A DNA stretch of 53,742 nucleotides from QYOJ01 sp043810345 (lineage in GTDB: Bacteria > Bacteroidota > Bacteroidia > Bacteroidales > FEN-979). Position 1 is the stretch's first letter, and every line of letters starts with the position of its first letter. The notes beneath the pieces are model-generated. The model was given only the letters and a program-made list of their open reading frames with translations, had not been told where the DNA came from and did not search any database. Position numbers and translations under genes: made by a program. Shown one piece after another: positions 34,235-42,702 of the stretch. The stretch is from contig JBDROF010000071.1 of assembly GCA_043810345.1 (NCBI GenBank), positions 1 to 53,742 of the forward strand, read 5' to 3'.

Positions 34235-35290
34235 ATGGCCATATTTTCTTTGCCCAGCATCCGGCTTGCCGGAATAGCAGCCTCGGTTCCAAAATCCAGG
34301 GAGCATACTGCGGAGTATCGCTGGATCTCTCAGAAAGAACGGGAATCCCTGATCAAGAACATCGGGGTGGAGACACGCCGGGTTGCTCCCCGGGGAGTGA
34401 CTGCAGCCGATTTGTGCTTCGTGGCTGCGGAGAAGCTGGTGAATGAGCTGGGCTGGGATCGAAGGGAGATCGAACTGCTTGTCTTCGTCTCCCAGTCGCC
34501 CGATCACCTGGTCCCTGCCACAGCCTGTATCCTTCAGGACCACCTGGGATTGCCCCACTCCTGCATAGCCTATGATGTGGGACTCGGTTGTTCGGGATAT
34601 GTCTACGGACTTTCGATGATCGGCTCCATGATGCAACCGGGCAGCATTAAAAAAGCCCTGCTCCTGGTCGGGGATACCTCCACCCTCACCACCTCCTACC
34701 GCGATAAAAGCACCTATCCGTTATTTGGAGATGGGGGAACAGCAACGGCCCTGGAATTTACTGAGAAGGCCCCGGAGATGATCTTCAATTTGCAGACCGA
34801 CGGGGCCGGGTATAGGGCTCTGATCATTCCCGATGGAGGGGCGAGGAATAGAATGTCCAGAAAATCGTTTGACATCAAAAAAGTCTCCAAAGGAATTCAC
34901 AGATCAAAGATGAACCTGGAACTTGATGGCATCGAAGTCTTCAACTTCAGCCTGCGCGAGGTGGTCCCCAATGTGAAGAGTCTGCTAAAGGTTGCAGAAA
35001 AGACGATGGATGATGTCGATTACCTGGTTTTCCACCAGGCCAACCGACTGATTAACGAAACCCTGCGGAAGATGCTGAAGGTGGATCCGGCCAGGGTACC
35101 CTATTCACTGAATGAGTATGGAAACACCAGCGGCGCGTCCGTTCCGCTGACTATGGTGGCGCAGCTGCGGGAACAGCTGACCTCGGGGCCTGTGAAGCTG
35201 TTGTTATCGGCCTTTGGCGTAGGACTTTCGTGGGGCTCGGTGCTGCTGGAAACAGACAACATCGTTTGCCCGGAAGTAATAGAATATTAA
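34235..35290 (+). CDS. 3-oxoacyl-ACP synthase III (FabH-like)
   Basis: A 351-residue thiolase-fold enzyme with an intact catalytic triad: Cys119 in DVGLGCSGYVYGL, His267 in LVFHQANRLINETL, and Asn297 in LNEYGNTSGASVPL. It condenses a starter acyl group with malonyl-ACP. The DKSTYPLFGDGGTATAL segment is typical of the FabH-like enzymes found in surface-sugar and secondary-metabolite clusters. Being next to a dedicated ACP and FAAL, it is more likely to serve this cluster than housekeeping fatty acid synthesis. A large A/T-rich palindromic element follows. Confidence 0.92.
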   Translation: MAIFSLPSIRLAGIAASVPKSREHTAEYRWISQKERESLIKNIGVETRRVAPRGVTAADLCFVAAEKLVNELGWDRREIELLVFVSQSPDHLVPATACILQDHLGLPHSCIAYDVGLGCSGYVYGLSMIGSMMQPGSIKKALLLVGDTSTLTTSYRDKSTYPLFGDGGTATALEFTEKAPEMIFNLQTDGAGYRALIIPDGGARNRMSRKSFDIKKVSKGIHRSKMNLELDGIEVFNFSLREVVPNVKSLLKVAEKTMDDVDYLVFHQANRLINETLRKMLKVDPARVPYSLNEYGNTSGASVPLTMVAQLREQLTSGPVKLLLSAFGVGLSWGSVLLETDNIVCPEVIEY

Positions 35291-35432
35291 CATTGGAATA
35301 ACCAAATAGCAAATGCCAAATAACAAATAAATTCCAACAATCAAGATCCAATGCTTCAAAACAATATGAGTGAAAAAACGTTTGGAGGTTTGATAATTGG
35401 ATCTTGGTTATTATTTGTAATTTGATGCTTGT
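35291..35432. repeat. A/T-rich palindromic element, copy 2
   Basis: The left arm (CAAATGCCAAATAACAAATAA, then AATCAAGATCCAAT) and the right arm (ATTGGATCTTGGTTATTATT, then TTTGATGCTTG) are approximate inverses around a centre near 35370, so the region can form a long imperfect hairpin. It lies between the KAS III and SDR genes. No coding frame is convincing. Confidence 0.75.
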
Positions 35433-35481
35433 TTTTTGGAGCTTTACAGTGTAGTTTAATATTTCTTCAATTATTTATGAT

Positions 35482-36219
35482 GTGACCAGTACTTTTAGCT
35501 TGAAAAATAAAACCATCTTTGTTACCGGCGCATCAAGCGGCATCGGGAAACAGGCCGCCATCCTCATCAGCGAGGCGGGAGCAACGGTGTGTATTACCGG
35601 ACGGGATGAAAAACGGTTGCAGGAGACCTTTGATCAGTTGGAGAGCAACAGCCATCAGATGAAGCTCGCTGACCTTACAGTGGAGTCGCAAATGGATGCC
35701 CTGATTGAGGAAATGCCTGAGTTGAACGGGGTCGTTCATTGCGCGGGTATGGTGAGCCCCTGGCCGGTTAAATTCATTCTGCAGGAACACATCAACCGGA
35801 TGTTCGCCATCAACTACCAGGTACCGGTGAACCTCACCGGCAAGCTGTTACGGAAGAAAAGGATACTGAACCACGCTTCGTTGCTGTTCATGTCGACCAT
35901 CGCCACCCGGAATCCGTACGTTGGCGGGGCCCTCTATAGCGGCGCTAAAGCGGCCCTGGAAGCCTATGCAAAAACGCTGTCCTTGGAACTGGTAAACAAG
36001 GGGATCCGGGCCAACTGTCTGCTGGCCGGACTGGTGGATACCCCGATGATAGCCAATCCTTCGGAAGAGGCCATGCAGGAGGAGGCGCTGGAAAGATACC
36101 TGAAACGGTATCCATTGGGAGTCGGGAAACCGGAAGATGTAACCGGGGCGATTCTCTACTTCCTGTCGGATGCAAGCAAGTGGGTATCCGGTACGACGTT
36201 AATTCTAGGTGGAGAATGA
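35482..36219 (+). CDS. short-chain dehydrogenase/reductase (FabG-like)
   Basis: A 245-residue classical SDR starting at GTG. The cofactor motif is TGASSGIG (residues 15-22), the structural NAG motif appears as HCAGM, and the catalytic set is Ser138-Tyr152-Lys156 (FMSTIATRNPY...YSGAKAAL). The C-terminus has the FabG-like CLLAGLVDTPM and YFLSDASKWVSGTTLILGGE. Its place after ACP and KAS III suggests reduction of a 3-oxoacyl-ACP to a 3-hydroxyacyl-ACP within this pathway; a sugar keto-reductase role is also possible. Confidence 0.9.
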   Translation: MTSTFSLKNKTIFVTGASSGIGKQAAILISEAGATVCITGRDEKRLQETFDQLESNSHQMKLADLTVESQMDALIEEMPELNGVVHCAGMVSPWPVKFILQEHINRMFAINYQVPVNLTGKLLRKKRILNHASLLFMSTIATRNPYVGGALYSGAKAALEAYAKTLSLELVNKGIRANCLLAGLVDTPMIANPSEEAMQEEALERYLKRYPLGVGKPEDVTGAILYFLSDASKWVSGTTLILGGE

Positions 36220-36227
36220 AGAGGGGA

Positions 36228-36384
36228 AACAGTTTAAAAATCCAAATAATCAAATGCCAAATAACAAATAAAATCCAAGATCCAATGTTCGAAATTCCAG
36301 AGGGTTTTAAAGATAGTGTTTGGATCATTGGTCATTTGAATTTGGAATTTATTTGTTATTTGGAATTTGGATCTTGATTATTCA
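36228..36384. repeat. A/T-rich palindromic element, copy 3
   Basis: The left arm CAAATAATCAAATGCCAAAT, then AACAAATAAAATCCAAGATC, is mirrored by the right arm TTTGGAATTTATTTGTTATTTG, shown here as 36349-36370, then GGATCTTGATTATT. The two arms flank a centre near 36310. It separates the SDR and GT2 genes and is closely related to the element at 35291. Confidence 0.8.
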
Positions 36385-36389
36385 TTGTT

Positions 36390-37313
36390 ATGACTCTCCT
36401 GCCAAAATATTCAGTAGCAGTCCCGGTTTATAATAGTCAGGAGTCTCTTGAAGAGCTCTTCACTGGTATCCAGGCCCTGTTTACACAGCGCAAGGATTCG
36501 TTTGAAGTGATCTTCGTGGAGGACCGGAGCCGGGATGGCAGCTGGGAGGTGTTGAAGAGGCTGAAGGCAGCTCATTCGGATACGATCACAGCCATCCGGC
36601 TCTCGAAAAATTTCGGCCAGCACAATGCGACCCTGTGCGGACTTGGTTTCGCCAAAGGGGAGTTTGTGATCACCATTGATGACGACCTCCAAACCCCCCC
36701 GGCGGAGATCTCCAGACTGATCAATGCATTGGATCCGGTTCCGGCCGACCTGGTCTATGGGATTTCCAGGAAGAAATACCATTCAAGAGCACATTCCCTT
36801 GGAAGCACCTCCCTGAAAAAGGCTTCCAGGATGCTTCACGGTAGTCCGGGAGAAGGCTCCTCCTTCCGCCTGATTACCAGGGAGCTGGTTGATAAAATCC
36901 GGCAGCATCATCAGCACTTCATCTACCTGGATGAGGTCCTCCACTGGTACACCGACGACATCTCATTCGTGGAAGTGATTCATCTGCCCAGGAAATACAA
37001 ACGGTCAGGATATACCTGGAGAAAATGGCTATCCATGATGGCTAATATCCTGATGTACTATACTATGATTCCCCTGAAGCTCCTGGTCTACGGCGGTTTT
37101 TTCTTCTCCGTGGTGACGTTCGTTTACGGGGTCTATCACATCCTCAGGAAATGGCTGTTTGACGTTCCTCTTGGATACACCTCCCTCATCGTAGCTATCC
37201 TTTTCTCCACCAGCATCATCCTCTTTAGTTTGGGAGTAATTGGTGAATACCTCCGCCGGATGTACGAGATTCAGAACCGCAAACCACCCTATTCCATCCA
37301 AAAAATACTCTGA
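36390..37313 (+). CDS. family 2 glycosyltransferase, polyprenyl-phosphate type (ArnC/GtrB-like)
   Basis: A 307-residue protein. The N-terminal GT-A domain has YSVAVPVYNSQESL, VEDRSRDGSW, the acceptor-site SKNFGQHNATLCGL and the metal-binding DDDLQTPP. Two membrane segments follow at about 225-250 (IPLKLLVYGGFFFSVVTFVY) and 265-290 (YTSLIVAILFSTSIILFSLG), then the tail GEYLRRMYEIQNRKPPYSI, which is typical of ArnC/GtrB/DPM1-type enzymes. It should transfer a nucleotide sugar to polyprenyl phosphate on the cytoplasmic side. The partner gene two places downstream encodes an amino-sugar aminotransferase, as in the arn pathway. It is followed 2 bp later by the GNAT gene. Confidence 0.92.
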   Translation: MTLLPKYSVAVPVYNSQESLEELFTGIQALFTQRKDSFEVIFVEDRSRDGSWEVLKRLKAAHSDTITAIRLSKNFGQHNATLCGLGFAKGEFVITIDDDLQTPPAEISRLINALDPVPADLVYGISRKKYHSRAHSLGSTSLKKASRMLHGSPGEGSSFRLITRELVDKIRQHHQHFIYLDEVLHWYTDDISFVEVIHLPRKYKRSGYTWRKWLSMMANILMYYTMIPLKLLVYGGFFFSVVTFVYGVYHILRKWLFDVPLGYTSLIVAILFSTSIILFSLGVIGEYLRRMYEIQNRKPPYSIQKIL

Positions 37314-37315
37314 GC

Positions 37316-37996
37316 TTGAAATACACGAAATTCGGCATCACCATCGTCCGCCTGAAAGAGAAGGATATCGAACTGGTCAGGCAGTGGCGCAATTCACCAC
37401 AAATTGTGGAACGGTATGCCTACCGGGAATACATTACTCCGGAGATGCAGAAAAAGTGGTTCAAGTCGATCTCCAACCTGAATAACTTCTATTTCATGAT
37501 CATCTACCAGGGGAAGAAGATCGGGGTGGTCAACGTTAAGGAGATTGACTGGCAAAACCGGCATATGGAATCAGGCATCTTCGTCCCGGATGAAAAGTAC
37601 TGGAACACCTTTGTCCCCTCCATTGTTTCCATCATGCTTACACAGCTGTTTTTCAGGATTTTTGGATGGGATCACTACCATGCCCACATCCTGAAAACCA
37701 ACACAAAGGCGATCCGGTACAACAAGAGTCTCGGATATGAGCTGTGCGAAGGACAGGAGGAAAATGAGAATCAGCTATACATCATCAGGCGGGAGATGTT
37801 TGAGAAGAGATCAAAAAAACTGGTACAGGCACTTTCCGTCATGACTGATGGCGATACCTCAGCGGTATGTCAGCTGGAGCCCGAAGAGCTAGGCACAGAA
37901 TTGGAACATTTCATAGAGGACAATCTGCCGAATATCCCCTGGATTACCAAGATCGAAGAGAATTCCGAAGGCAGGTTTTATTATCTCAGCGAGTAG
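37316..37996 (+). CDS. GNAT family N-acetyltransferase (sugar N-acyltransferase candidate)
   Basis: A 226-residue protein beginning at TTG, 2 bp after the GT2 stop; no ATG gives a full domain. Residues 1-165 form a RimJ/RimL-like GNAT domain: ITIVRLKEKDIELVRQWRNS, YFMIIYQGKKIGVVNVKEID, GIFVPDEKYW, and AHILKTNTKAIRYNKSLGYEL at the acetyl-CoA-binding end. About 60 C-terminal residues (LEPEELGTELEHFIEDNLPN onward) are extra and acidic. In clusters with a WecE-like aminotransferase, such enzymes acylate the new amino group of the sugar. Whether it takes acyl-CoA or the ACP-bound acyl group made next door cannot be seen. Confidence 0.82.
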   Translation: MKYTKFGITIVRLKEKDIELVRQWRNSPQIVERYAYREYITPEMQKKWFKSISNLNNFYFMIIYQGKKIGVVNVKEIDWQNRHMESGIFVPDEKYWNTFVPSIVSIMLTQLFFRIFGWDHYHAHILKTNTKAIRYNKSLGYELCEGQEENENQLYIIRREMFEKRSKKLVQALSVMTDGDTSAVCQLEPEELGTELEHFIEDNLPNIPWITKIEENSEGRFYYLSE

Positions 37997-38101
37997 CCCT
38001 GCCGGCTGGCCGGCCTCGTTACCTCTTTTCTCCTCCCTGGTTGCGTGAACGTTTGATGAGCAGCGATGGAATAATCCTGTTAATTTTCGTACAAAAGTAA
38101 A

Positions 38102-38163
38102 CTATTTCCTAATTTAGCTATTTCCTAATTTCGCTATTTCGCTACCTCGCTATTTCGCTATTT
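38102..38163. repeat. 8-bp tandem array (ctatttcg), reverse of the 6.2-kb array
   Basis: Octamers CTATTTCC, CTATTTCG and one CTACCTCG lie directly in front of the aminotransferase ATG. Read on the other strand the unit is CGAAATAG, the same as at 6230-6277, over 30 kb away. Confidence 0.9.
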
Positions 38164-39312
38164 ATGAAGATCCCCTTCAACAAACCCTACCTCCCTCTCT
38201 CCTCGATCCGGTATATGATCCAGGCGGCCTTGTCAGGGACCATTGCCGGAGATGGGAAGTATACGGCGTTGTGTCACCGTTTTTTTGAAGAGCAGTTTGG
38301 TTTCCCGAAGGTGCTGCTGACCACCTCCTGCACCGATGCCCTGGAGATGGCTGCCATCCTCTCCGATATCCAGCCAGGGGATGAGGTGATCCTGCCCTCC
38401 TTTACCTTTATGTCTACAGCCAACGCCTTTCTGCTACGGGGAGCCAGGCTGGTTTTTTGTGACACCCTGGCCGATGTGCCCAACATCGATCCTGCCCTGA
38501 TCGAAGCGCTGGTTACCCCCAGCACGCGGGTGATCGTGGTGGTACATTACAGCGGTCTGGCCTGCGAAATGGACCCGGTCATGCAGCTTGCAAACCAGCA
38601 CAATTTGCTGGTGGTGGAAGATGCTGCCCATGCCATCGAATCTTATTACAAGGATGAACCACTTGGGTCTATTGGTCACCTGGGGGCCTTTTCATTTCAC
38701 GAAACAAAGAATATCATCTCCGGGGAAGGTGGCATGCTTGCCATCAACCACGAGCCGTTACTCCAACGGGCAGAGATTATCTGGGAGAAGGGGACCAACC
38801 GGGCAGCTTTTCACCGGGGGGAGGTAACTGCCTACACATGGCTCGACATCGGCTCCTCCTTTCTTCCTTCTGATGGCATGGCGGCCTTCCTCTATGCCCA
38901 GATCAGGCGGTTCCGGAAGATCCAGCGTCAAAGGAAGTGGATCTGGTGGGAGTACCATGAACAGCTCCTGCCCCTCGAAGAAAAGGGATACATCACCCGG
39001 CCGGTCATCCCCCAGTACGCCACCGTCAACGGCAATATGTTCTACATCACACTATCCGACAAGGCTCAACGCAATGCCCTGCTCGACCACCTCAATCAAA
39101 ACGGGATCCAGGCGGTGTTTCACTATTTCCCATTACACAGCAGCCCATATTTCAAAGCAAAACACGATAACCGTGAGCTTCCCAACACACAGCGCTTCTC
39201 CGACACCCTCCTCCGACTGCCGTTTTACTACAACCTGGGGAGGAGGGAAATAGCTTTTGTGGTAAAGAAAATCACGGAGTTTAGGGGTATAAGTCCCCTT
39301 CAGGGGATTTAG
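38164..39312 (+). CDS. DegT/DnrJ/EryC1-family sugar aminotransferase (WecE/RffA-like)
   Basis: A 382-residue PLP enzyme. The PLP lysine is Lys182 in GAFSFHETKNIISGEGGM, a signature close to dTDP-4-amino-4,6-dideoxygalactose transaminase (WecE/RffA). The start MKIPFNKPYL is equally typical, and VVEDAAHAIESYY supplies the PLP-binding Asp. It would convert a dTDP-4-keto-6-deoxy sugar to the 4-amino sugar. It follows GT2 and GNAT genes with matching roles, though a tandem array separates it. The last ten residues (FRGISPLQGI) are encoded by a partial G/C-rich palindromic element, so the native C-terminus has probably been replaced. Confidence 0.92.
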   Translation: MKIPFNKPYLPLSSIRYMIQAALSGTIAGDGKYTALCHRFFEEQFGFPKVLLTTSCTDALEMAAILSDIQPGDEVILPSFTFMSTANAFLLRGARLVFCDTLADVPNIDPALIEALVTPSTRVIVVVHYSGLACEMDPVMQLANQHNLLVVEDAAHAIESYYKDEPLGSIGHLGAFSFHETKNIISGEGGMLAINHEPLLQRAEIIWEKGTNRAAFHRGEVTAYTWLDIGSSFLPSDGMAAFLYAQIRRFRKIQRQRKWIWWEYHEQLLPLEEKGYITRPVIPQYATVNGNMFYITLSDKAQRNALLDHLNQNGIQAVFHYFPLHSSPYFKAKHDNRELPNTQRFSDTLLRLPFYYNLGRREIAFVVKKITEFRGISPLQGI

Positions 39313-39314
39313 GG
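39288..39314 (+). repeat. partial copy of the G/C-rich palindromic element
   Basis: AAGTCCCCTTCAGGGGATTT, then AGGGGT, matches the second hairpin of the element in rsmA (AAGCCCCCTTCAGGGGGTTT, then GGGGGT). It encodes the tail and stop codon of the aminotransferase and could also act as a hairpin at the end of the cluster transcript. Confidence 0.7.
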
Positions 39315-39325
39315 GTACCTGGGGG

Positions 39326-42300
39326 TCACTTCCACACCGGCAACCTCCCGGGCGTTACCGGGGCTCCCAGCTCTTCGGCCGCAGCCTCCAGTTTGGGCAG
39401 ATCTGCCTCACCAATCTCTTTGATCCGGTTATACACCGGCGGAAACTCCTCCTCCAGGATGGCATAGGCATCCCTGGCGGTCTGGGTCGGATCCCCTGTG
39501 GATGACCACGAGCTCCAGGTCAGTTTACCCAGGCGGTCATTCAACGGCACAGATGCCGGTGGATTCTCCTCGTCGCTGGGCTTGTTGGTTCTGCGGTTAA
39601 AGGCCACGTTGAGGATCTTGTCCAACTCCTGCTGGAGAGCCCGGCCCTCTGCTATCAGTTCAACCGAAGCCCCCGGTGTGTTGTTCAGGGCATTGAGGAG
39701 CTCAGTGGTCCGTTTCAGCAACTCTTCGGCATAAGACTCAGTACCCCGCATCACCCGGGAGAGTTCTGACACCTGGTTGTGGAATGCCACCATTGCATCC
39801 CGGTCGGCTGCCGGTAACGTAGTGTTTTCGAGAGGAATAACAGTGAACTCAACCGGACCGGCCAGCTCTTTGGTCTCCCCCCCGGCTGTCAGCGAAAGGG
39901 TAACGGTATAGCTCCCGGGCATGGCGAGAACACCGCTGCCGTTGTCTTTTGTGGGATCGAACCCGTCACCTCCCCGGACCGGACTGGTGGACTGATACCT
40001 GAGATCCCAGTTTTCCCGGTTGATCCCTTTTTTTGCAGACTTCCGGATCAGCCGTACCGGGGTGCCTGAGGCATCCGAAATGGTGAAGGTAAGGTAGGGA
40101 GACAACTCCTGCTTCTCTTCCCGCTGCCCGGCTTCCGTAAGCTGGGGAATGGGTTTCCCCTCCTTGAAAAGCGCCTTTTCCGCCTCATTCCGAAGCTCTT
40201 TTTTCGTCTTGGGAACCTCTTTTACATAATAGGTGAAAATGGCCCCGAAATCAGGGTTCTTGGCCACATACACAGTGGAACCCTGACCATATTTTCCGCG
40301 GATTGGCAGGTACATCAACGCATTTTTGACAGGGAAAATATACCCCTCTTTATCCAGGATCTCCTTGTTCAGATAGCGTAAAGGGGAGTAATCATCAAGG
40401 ATGTAAAATCCCCTCCCAAAGGTAGCCAACACCAGGTCGCTCTCCCGTTTCTGGATTGCAATATCTTTCACTGAAATGGTCGGGATTTCCGATTTCAACT
40501 GGATCCAGTTCGTTCCGCCATCGACGGTAAAAAAACAACCGAATTCCGTTCCCACAAAGAGCAGGGTGGGATTGATGAAATCCTCCTGGATAGAGTGGAT
40601 CGTATGGTTCTCAGGCAGGTTTCCGGTGACCGAACTCCAACTTTTGCCTTTATCCGTACTCTTCAGCAAGTAGGGCTTGAAGTCATCGCGCAGGATGTTA
40701 TCGAAAGAGGCATAGACCACATTTTCGTCAAATTTCGAAGCCAGGATATCGCTCACATAGGTATATTCCGGGACTCCCGGAAAGGCAGCGATCTTCGTCC
40801 AGTTTTTTCCGGCATCTTCAGTGACCCGGATCAGTCCATCATCGGTTCCCACATAGAGCAGGTCTTCTTTTACCGGCGACTCATCCAGCGAAACGATCTC
40901 TCCGTAAAGGGAGGTGGAAACATCCTTCTGAACGGCATCCGAACTCCAGAATTTGTCCATCACCGGCCAGGTGTTCCGGTCGATCCGGGCAGTGAGGTCA
41001 TCGCTGATCACCTCCCAGCTGTTCCCGCGGTCGTCGCTGCGGAACACTTTGTTAGCGGCACAGTAGAGGCGGGTGTGGGAGTGCGGACTGATGATCAGCG
41101 GGGTGTTCCAGTTCCATTTGTAACTATCCTCACCCTTCCCGGGCTCCGGCCGGATGTCGACTCTCTCCTGGCTCTTACGGTCGTATCTGACCATGTTACC
41201 ATACTGGGATTCAGCGTATACGATGTTGGGGTCCACCGGGTCGATCTGCGACCAGAAACCATCCCCTCCATTGGTGACAAACCAGTCATCACTGAGTACA
41301 CCAACCCGGCTGGTGTTCCTTGACGGTCCTCCCATGCTGGAGTTATCCTGGGTTCCACCATAGACATAATAAAAAGGCAGGGAGTTGTCGACCTGCACCC
41401 GGTAAAACTGGGTCACCGGCAGGTTGGATTTGAAGAGGTACTCCTTTCCCCCGTCGAAGGTCTCGTAGATCCCTCCATCACCGCCGATCAGGAAATGGCC
41501 GGTATCCTCCGGGTCGATCCACAGGGCATGATCATCCACATGCCTGTTGTTGTTACTGATGCGGGTCCAGGTCTTTCCGCCATCCTCCGTGACATGCGAA
41601 ATGGTCTCCACCGAGTAAACCTTATCTACATCTTTCGGGTCGCAGAAGATCTCATTGTAATACTGACCCTGGGCTGCATGATCACTCATTTTTTGCCAGG
41701 AAGCCCCACGGTCGGTACTTCTGAAAAACCCACCGGCCTCTCCGGCCGCTTCAATGATCGCGTAAAGAACATCCGGATCAACCGGGGAGATGTCGATCCC
41801 GATCCCCCCTTTGTCAGCCGAAGAAACCCCCTCTGTAAGCTTCTCCCAGGTCCCCCCTGCATCGGTAGATTTGTAGATAGCCGATTCGGGACCACCGCCG
41901 ATTTTGGTGTGGACATGCCGGCGGCGTTGCTCCGCAGTAGCATACAGGATATCGGGATTGCGCGGATCCATCACGATGTTATTGACACCGGTATGTTCGC
42001 TGATCTCCAATACCCGGTTCCAGGTTTTGCCGCCATCGGTAGTTTTGTACAGGCCACGATCACCGCCGGGTCCCCATACCGACCCTTCAGCCGCCACGTA
42101 AACCACATCTGAATTACGCGGGTCGACGAGGATTCTTCCGATCTGCCTCGACTCTTTCAGCCCCATGTTCTTCCAGCTTTTGCCACCATCGATGGATTTG
42201 TAAACCCCGTCACCGTACCCCAGGGCACGCTGATGGTTGTTCTCACCCGTTCCGGCCCAAACTACATGGGTGTTGTTGGGATCAATGGTCACGCATCCAA

Positions 42301-42634
42301 TGGCGTAGGCGCCATAGTTATCGAAGACAGGCTCAAACGTGGTTCCGTTATTTTCCGTTTTCCAGATGTTCCCGGATGCCACCGCCACATACCATTCCCT
42401 GTGGTTGGTTGGGTTCACGGCAATGTCGGCAATACGTCCGGAGGTATAGGCCGGCCCGATGCTTCGCCACTTCAGGCCACTCACCAGGCGGGAGTTCATC
42501 ACGGAATCCTCCTTCGACTCTTTTTTCCCGGTTTTATCTTTTTTCTTCTCCTTCTCTTTTTCCTGGGAGAAAGCGGAGAGGTTCAATCCCACGGAGATTA
42601 AACACACCATTACAATAAATAAACTTCTTTTCAT
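39326..42634 (-). CDS. secreted BNR/VPS10-like beta-propeller protein
   Basis: An 1102-residue protein with a signal peptide (RSLFIVMVCLISVGLNLSAFSQ) followed by a lysine-rich linker (KEKEKKKDKTGKKESKEDS). Residues about 50-780 hold many Asp-box/BNR repeats: YKSIDGGKSW, YKTTDGGKTW, FRSTDRGASW, FRSDDRGNSW, LKSTDKGKSW. These form the ten-bladed propeller seen in VPS10/sortilin-like and xyloglucanase-like proteins of Bacteroidota. The C-terminal 250 residues contain a beta domain (GSYTVTLSLTAGGETKELAG) and a helical end. No T9SS signal is seen at the tail (LGAPVTPGRLPVWK), so it may stay periplasmic. Catalytic residues cannot be assigned; it may be a hydrolase or a binding protein. Confidence 0.85.
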   Translation of the reverse strand: MKRSLFIVMVCLISVGLNLSAFSQEKEKEKKKDKTGKKESKEDSVMNSRLVSGLKWRSIGPAYTSGRIADIAVNPTNHREWYVAVASGNIWKTENNGTTFEPVFDNYGAYAIGCVTIDPNNTHVVWAGTGENNHQRALGYGDGVYKSIDGGKSWKNMGLKESRQIGRILVDPRNSDVVYVAAEGSVWGPGGDRGLYKTTDGGKTWNRVLEISEHTGVNNIVMDPRNPDILYATAEQRRRHVHTKIGGGPESAIYKSTDAGGTWEKLTEGVSSADKGGIGIDISPVDPDVLYAIIEAAGEAGGFFRSTDRGASWQKMSDHAAQGQYYNEIFCDPKDVDKVYSVETISHVTEDGGKTWTRISNNNRHVDDHALWIDPEDTGHFLIGGDGGIYETFDGGKEYLFKSNLPVTQFYRVQVDNSLPFYYVYGGTQDNSSMGGPSRNTSRVGVLSDDWFVTNGGDGFWSQIDPVDPNIVYAESQYGNMVRYDRKSQERVDIRPEPGKGEDSYKWNWNTPLIISPHSHTRLYCAANKVFRSDDRGNSWEVISDDLTARIDRNTWPVMDKFWSSDAVQKDVSTSLYGEIVSLDESPVKEDLLYVGTDDGLIRVTEDAGKNWTKIAAFPGVPEYTYVSDILASKFDENVVYASFDNILRDDFKPYLLKSTDKGKSWSSVTGNLPENHTIHSIQEDFINPTLLFVGTEFGCFFTVDGGTNWIQLKSEIPTISVKDIAIQKRESDLVLATFGRGFYILDDYSPLRYLNKEILDKEGYIFPVKNALMYLPIRGKYGQGSTVYVAKNPDFGAIFTYYVKEVPKTKKELRNEAEKALFKEGKPIPQLTEAGQREEKQELSPYLTFTISDASGTPVRLIRKSAKKGINRENWDLRYQSTSPVRGGDGFDPTKDNGSGVLAMPGSYTVTLSLTAGGETKELAGPVEFTVIPLENTTLPAADRDAMVAFHNQVSELSRVMRGTESYAEELLKRTTELLNALNNTPGASVELIAEGRALQQELDKILNVAFNRRTNKPSDEENPPASVPLNDRLGKLTWSSWSSTGDPTQTARDAYAILEEEFPPVYNRIKEIGEADLPKLEAAAEELGAPVTPGRLPVWK

Positions 42635-42662
42635 CTGAGATTATTTTTATTTGTAATAATTT

Positions 42663-42674
42663 GGGCTAAAGCCC
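42663..42674. other. perfect palindrome gggctaaagccc
   Basis: A 5-bp-stem hairpin with the wider context TTTGGGCTAAAGCCCTGCTTT, found upstream of the BNR gene and downstream of mtnA on the same strand. It may end mtnA transcripts or belong to an interspersed repeat; no T tract follows. Confidence 0.4.
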
Positions 42675-42702
42675 TGCTTTCGTCATACATGTTACCCGTC
42701 CC

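Noticed and set aside
40595..42112. long plus-strand frames of 205-242 codons
   Set aside because: They are shadows of the BNR propeller gene on the other strand.
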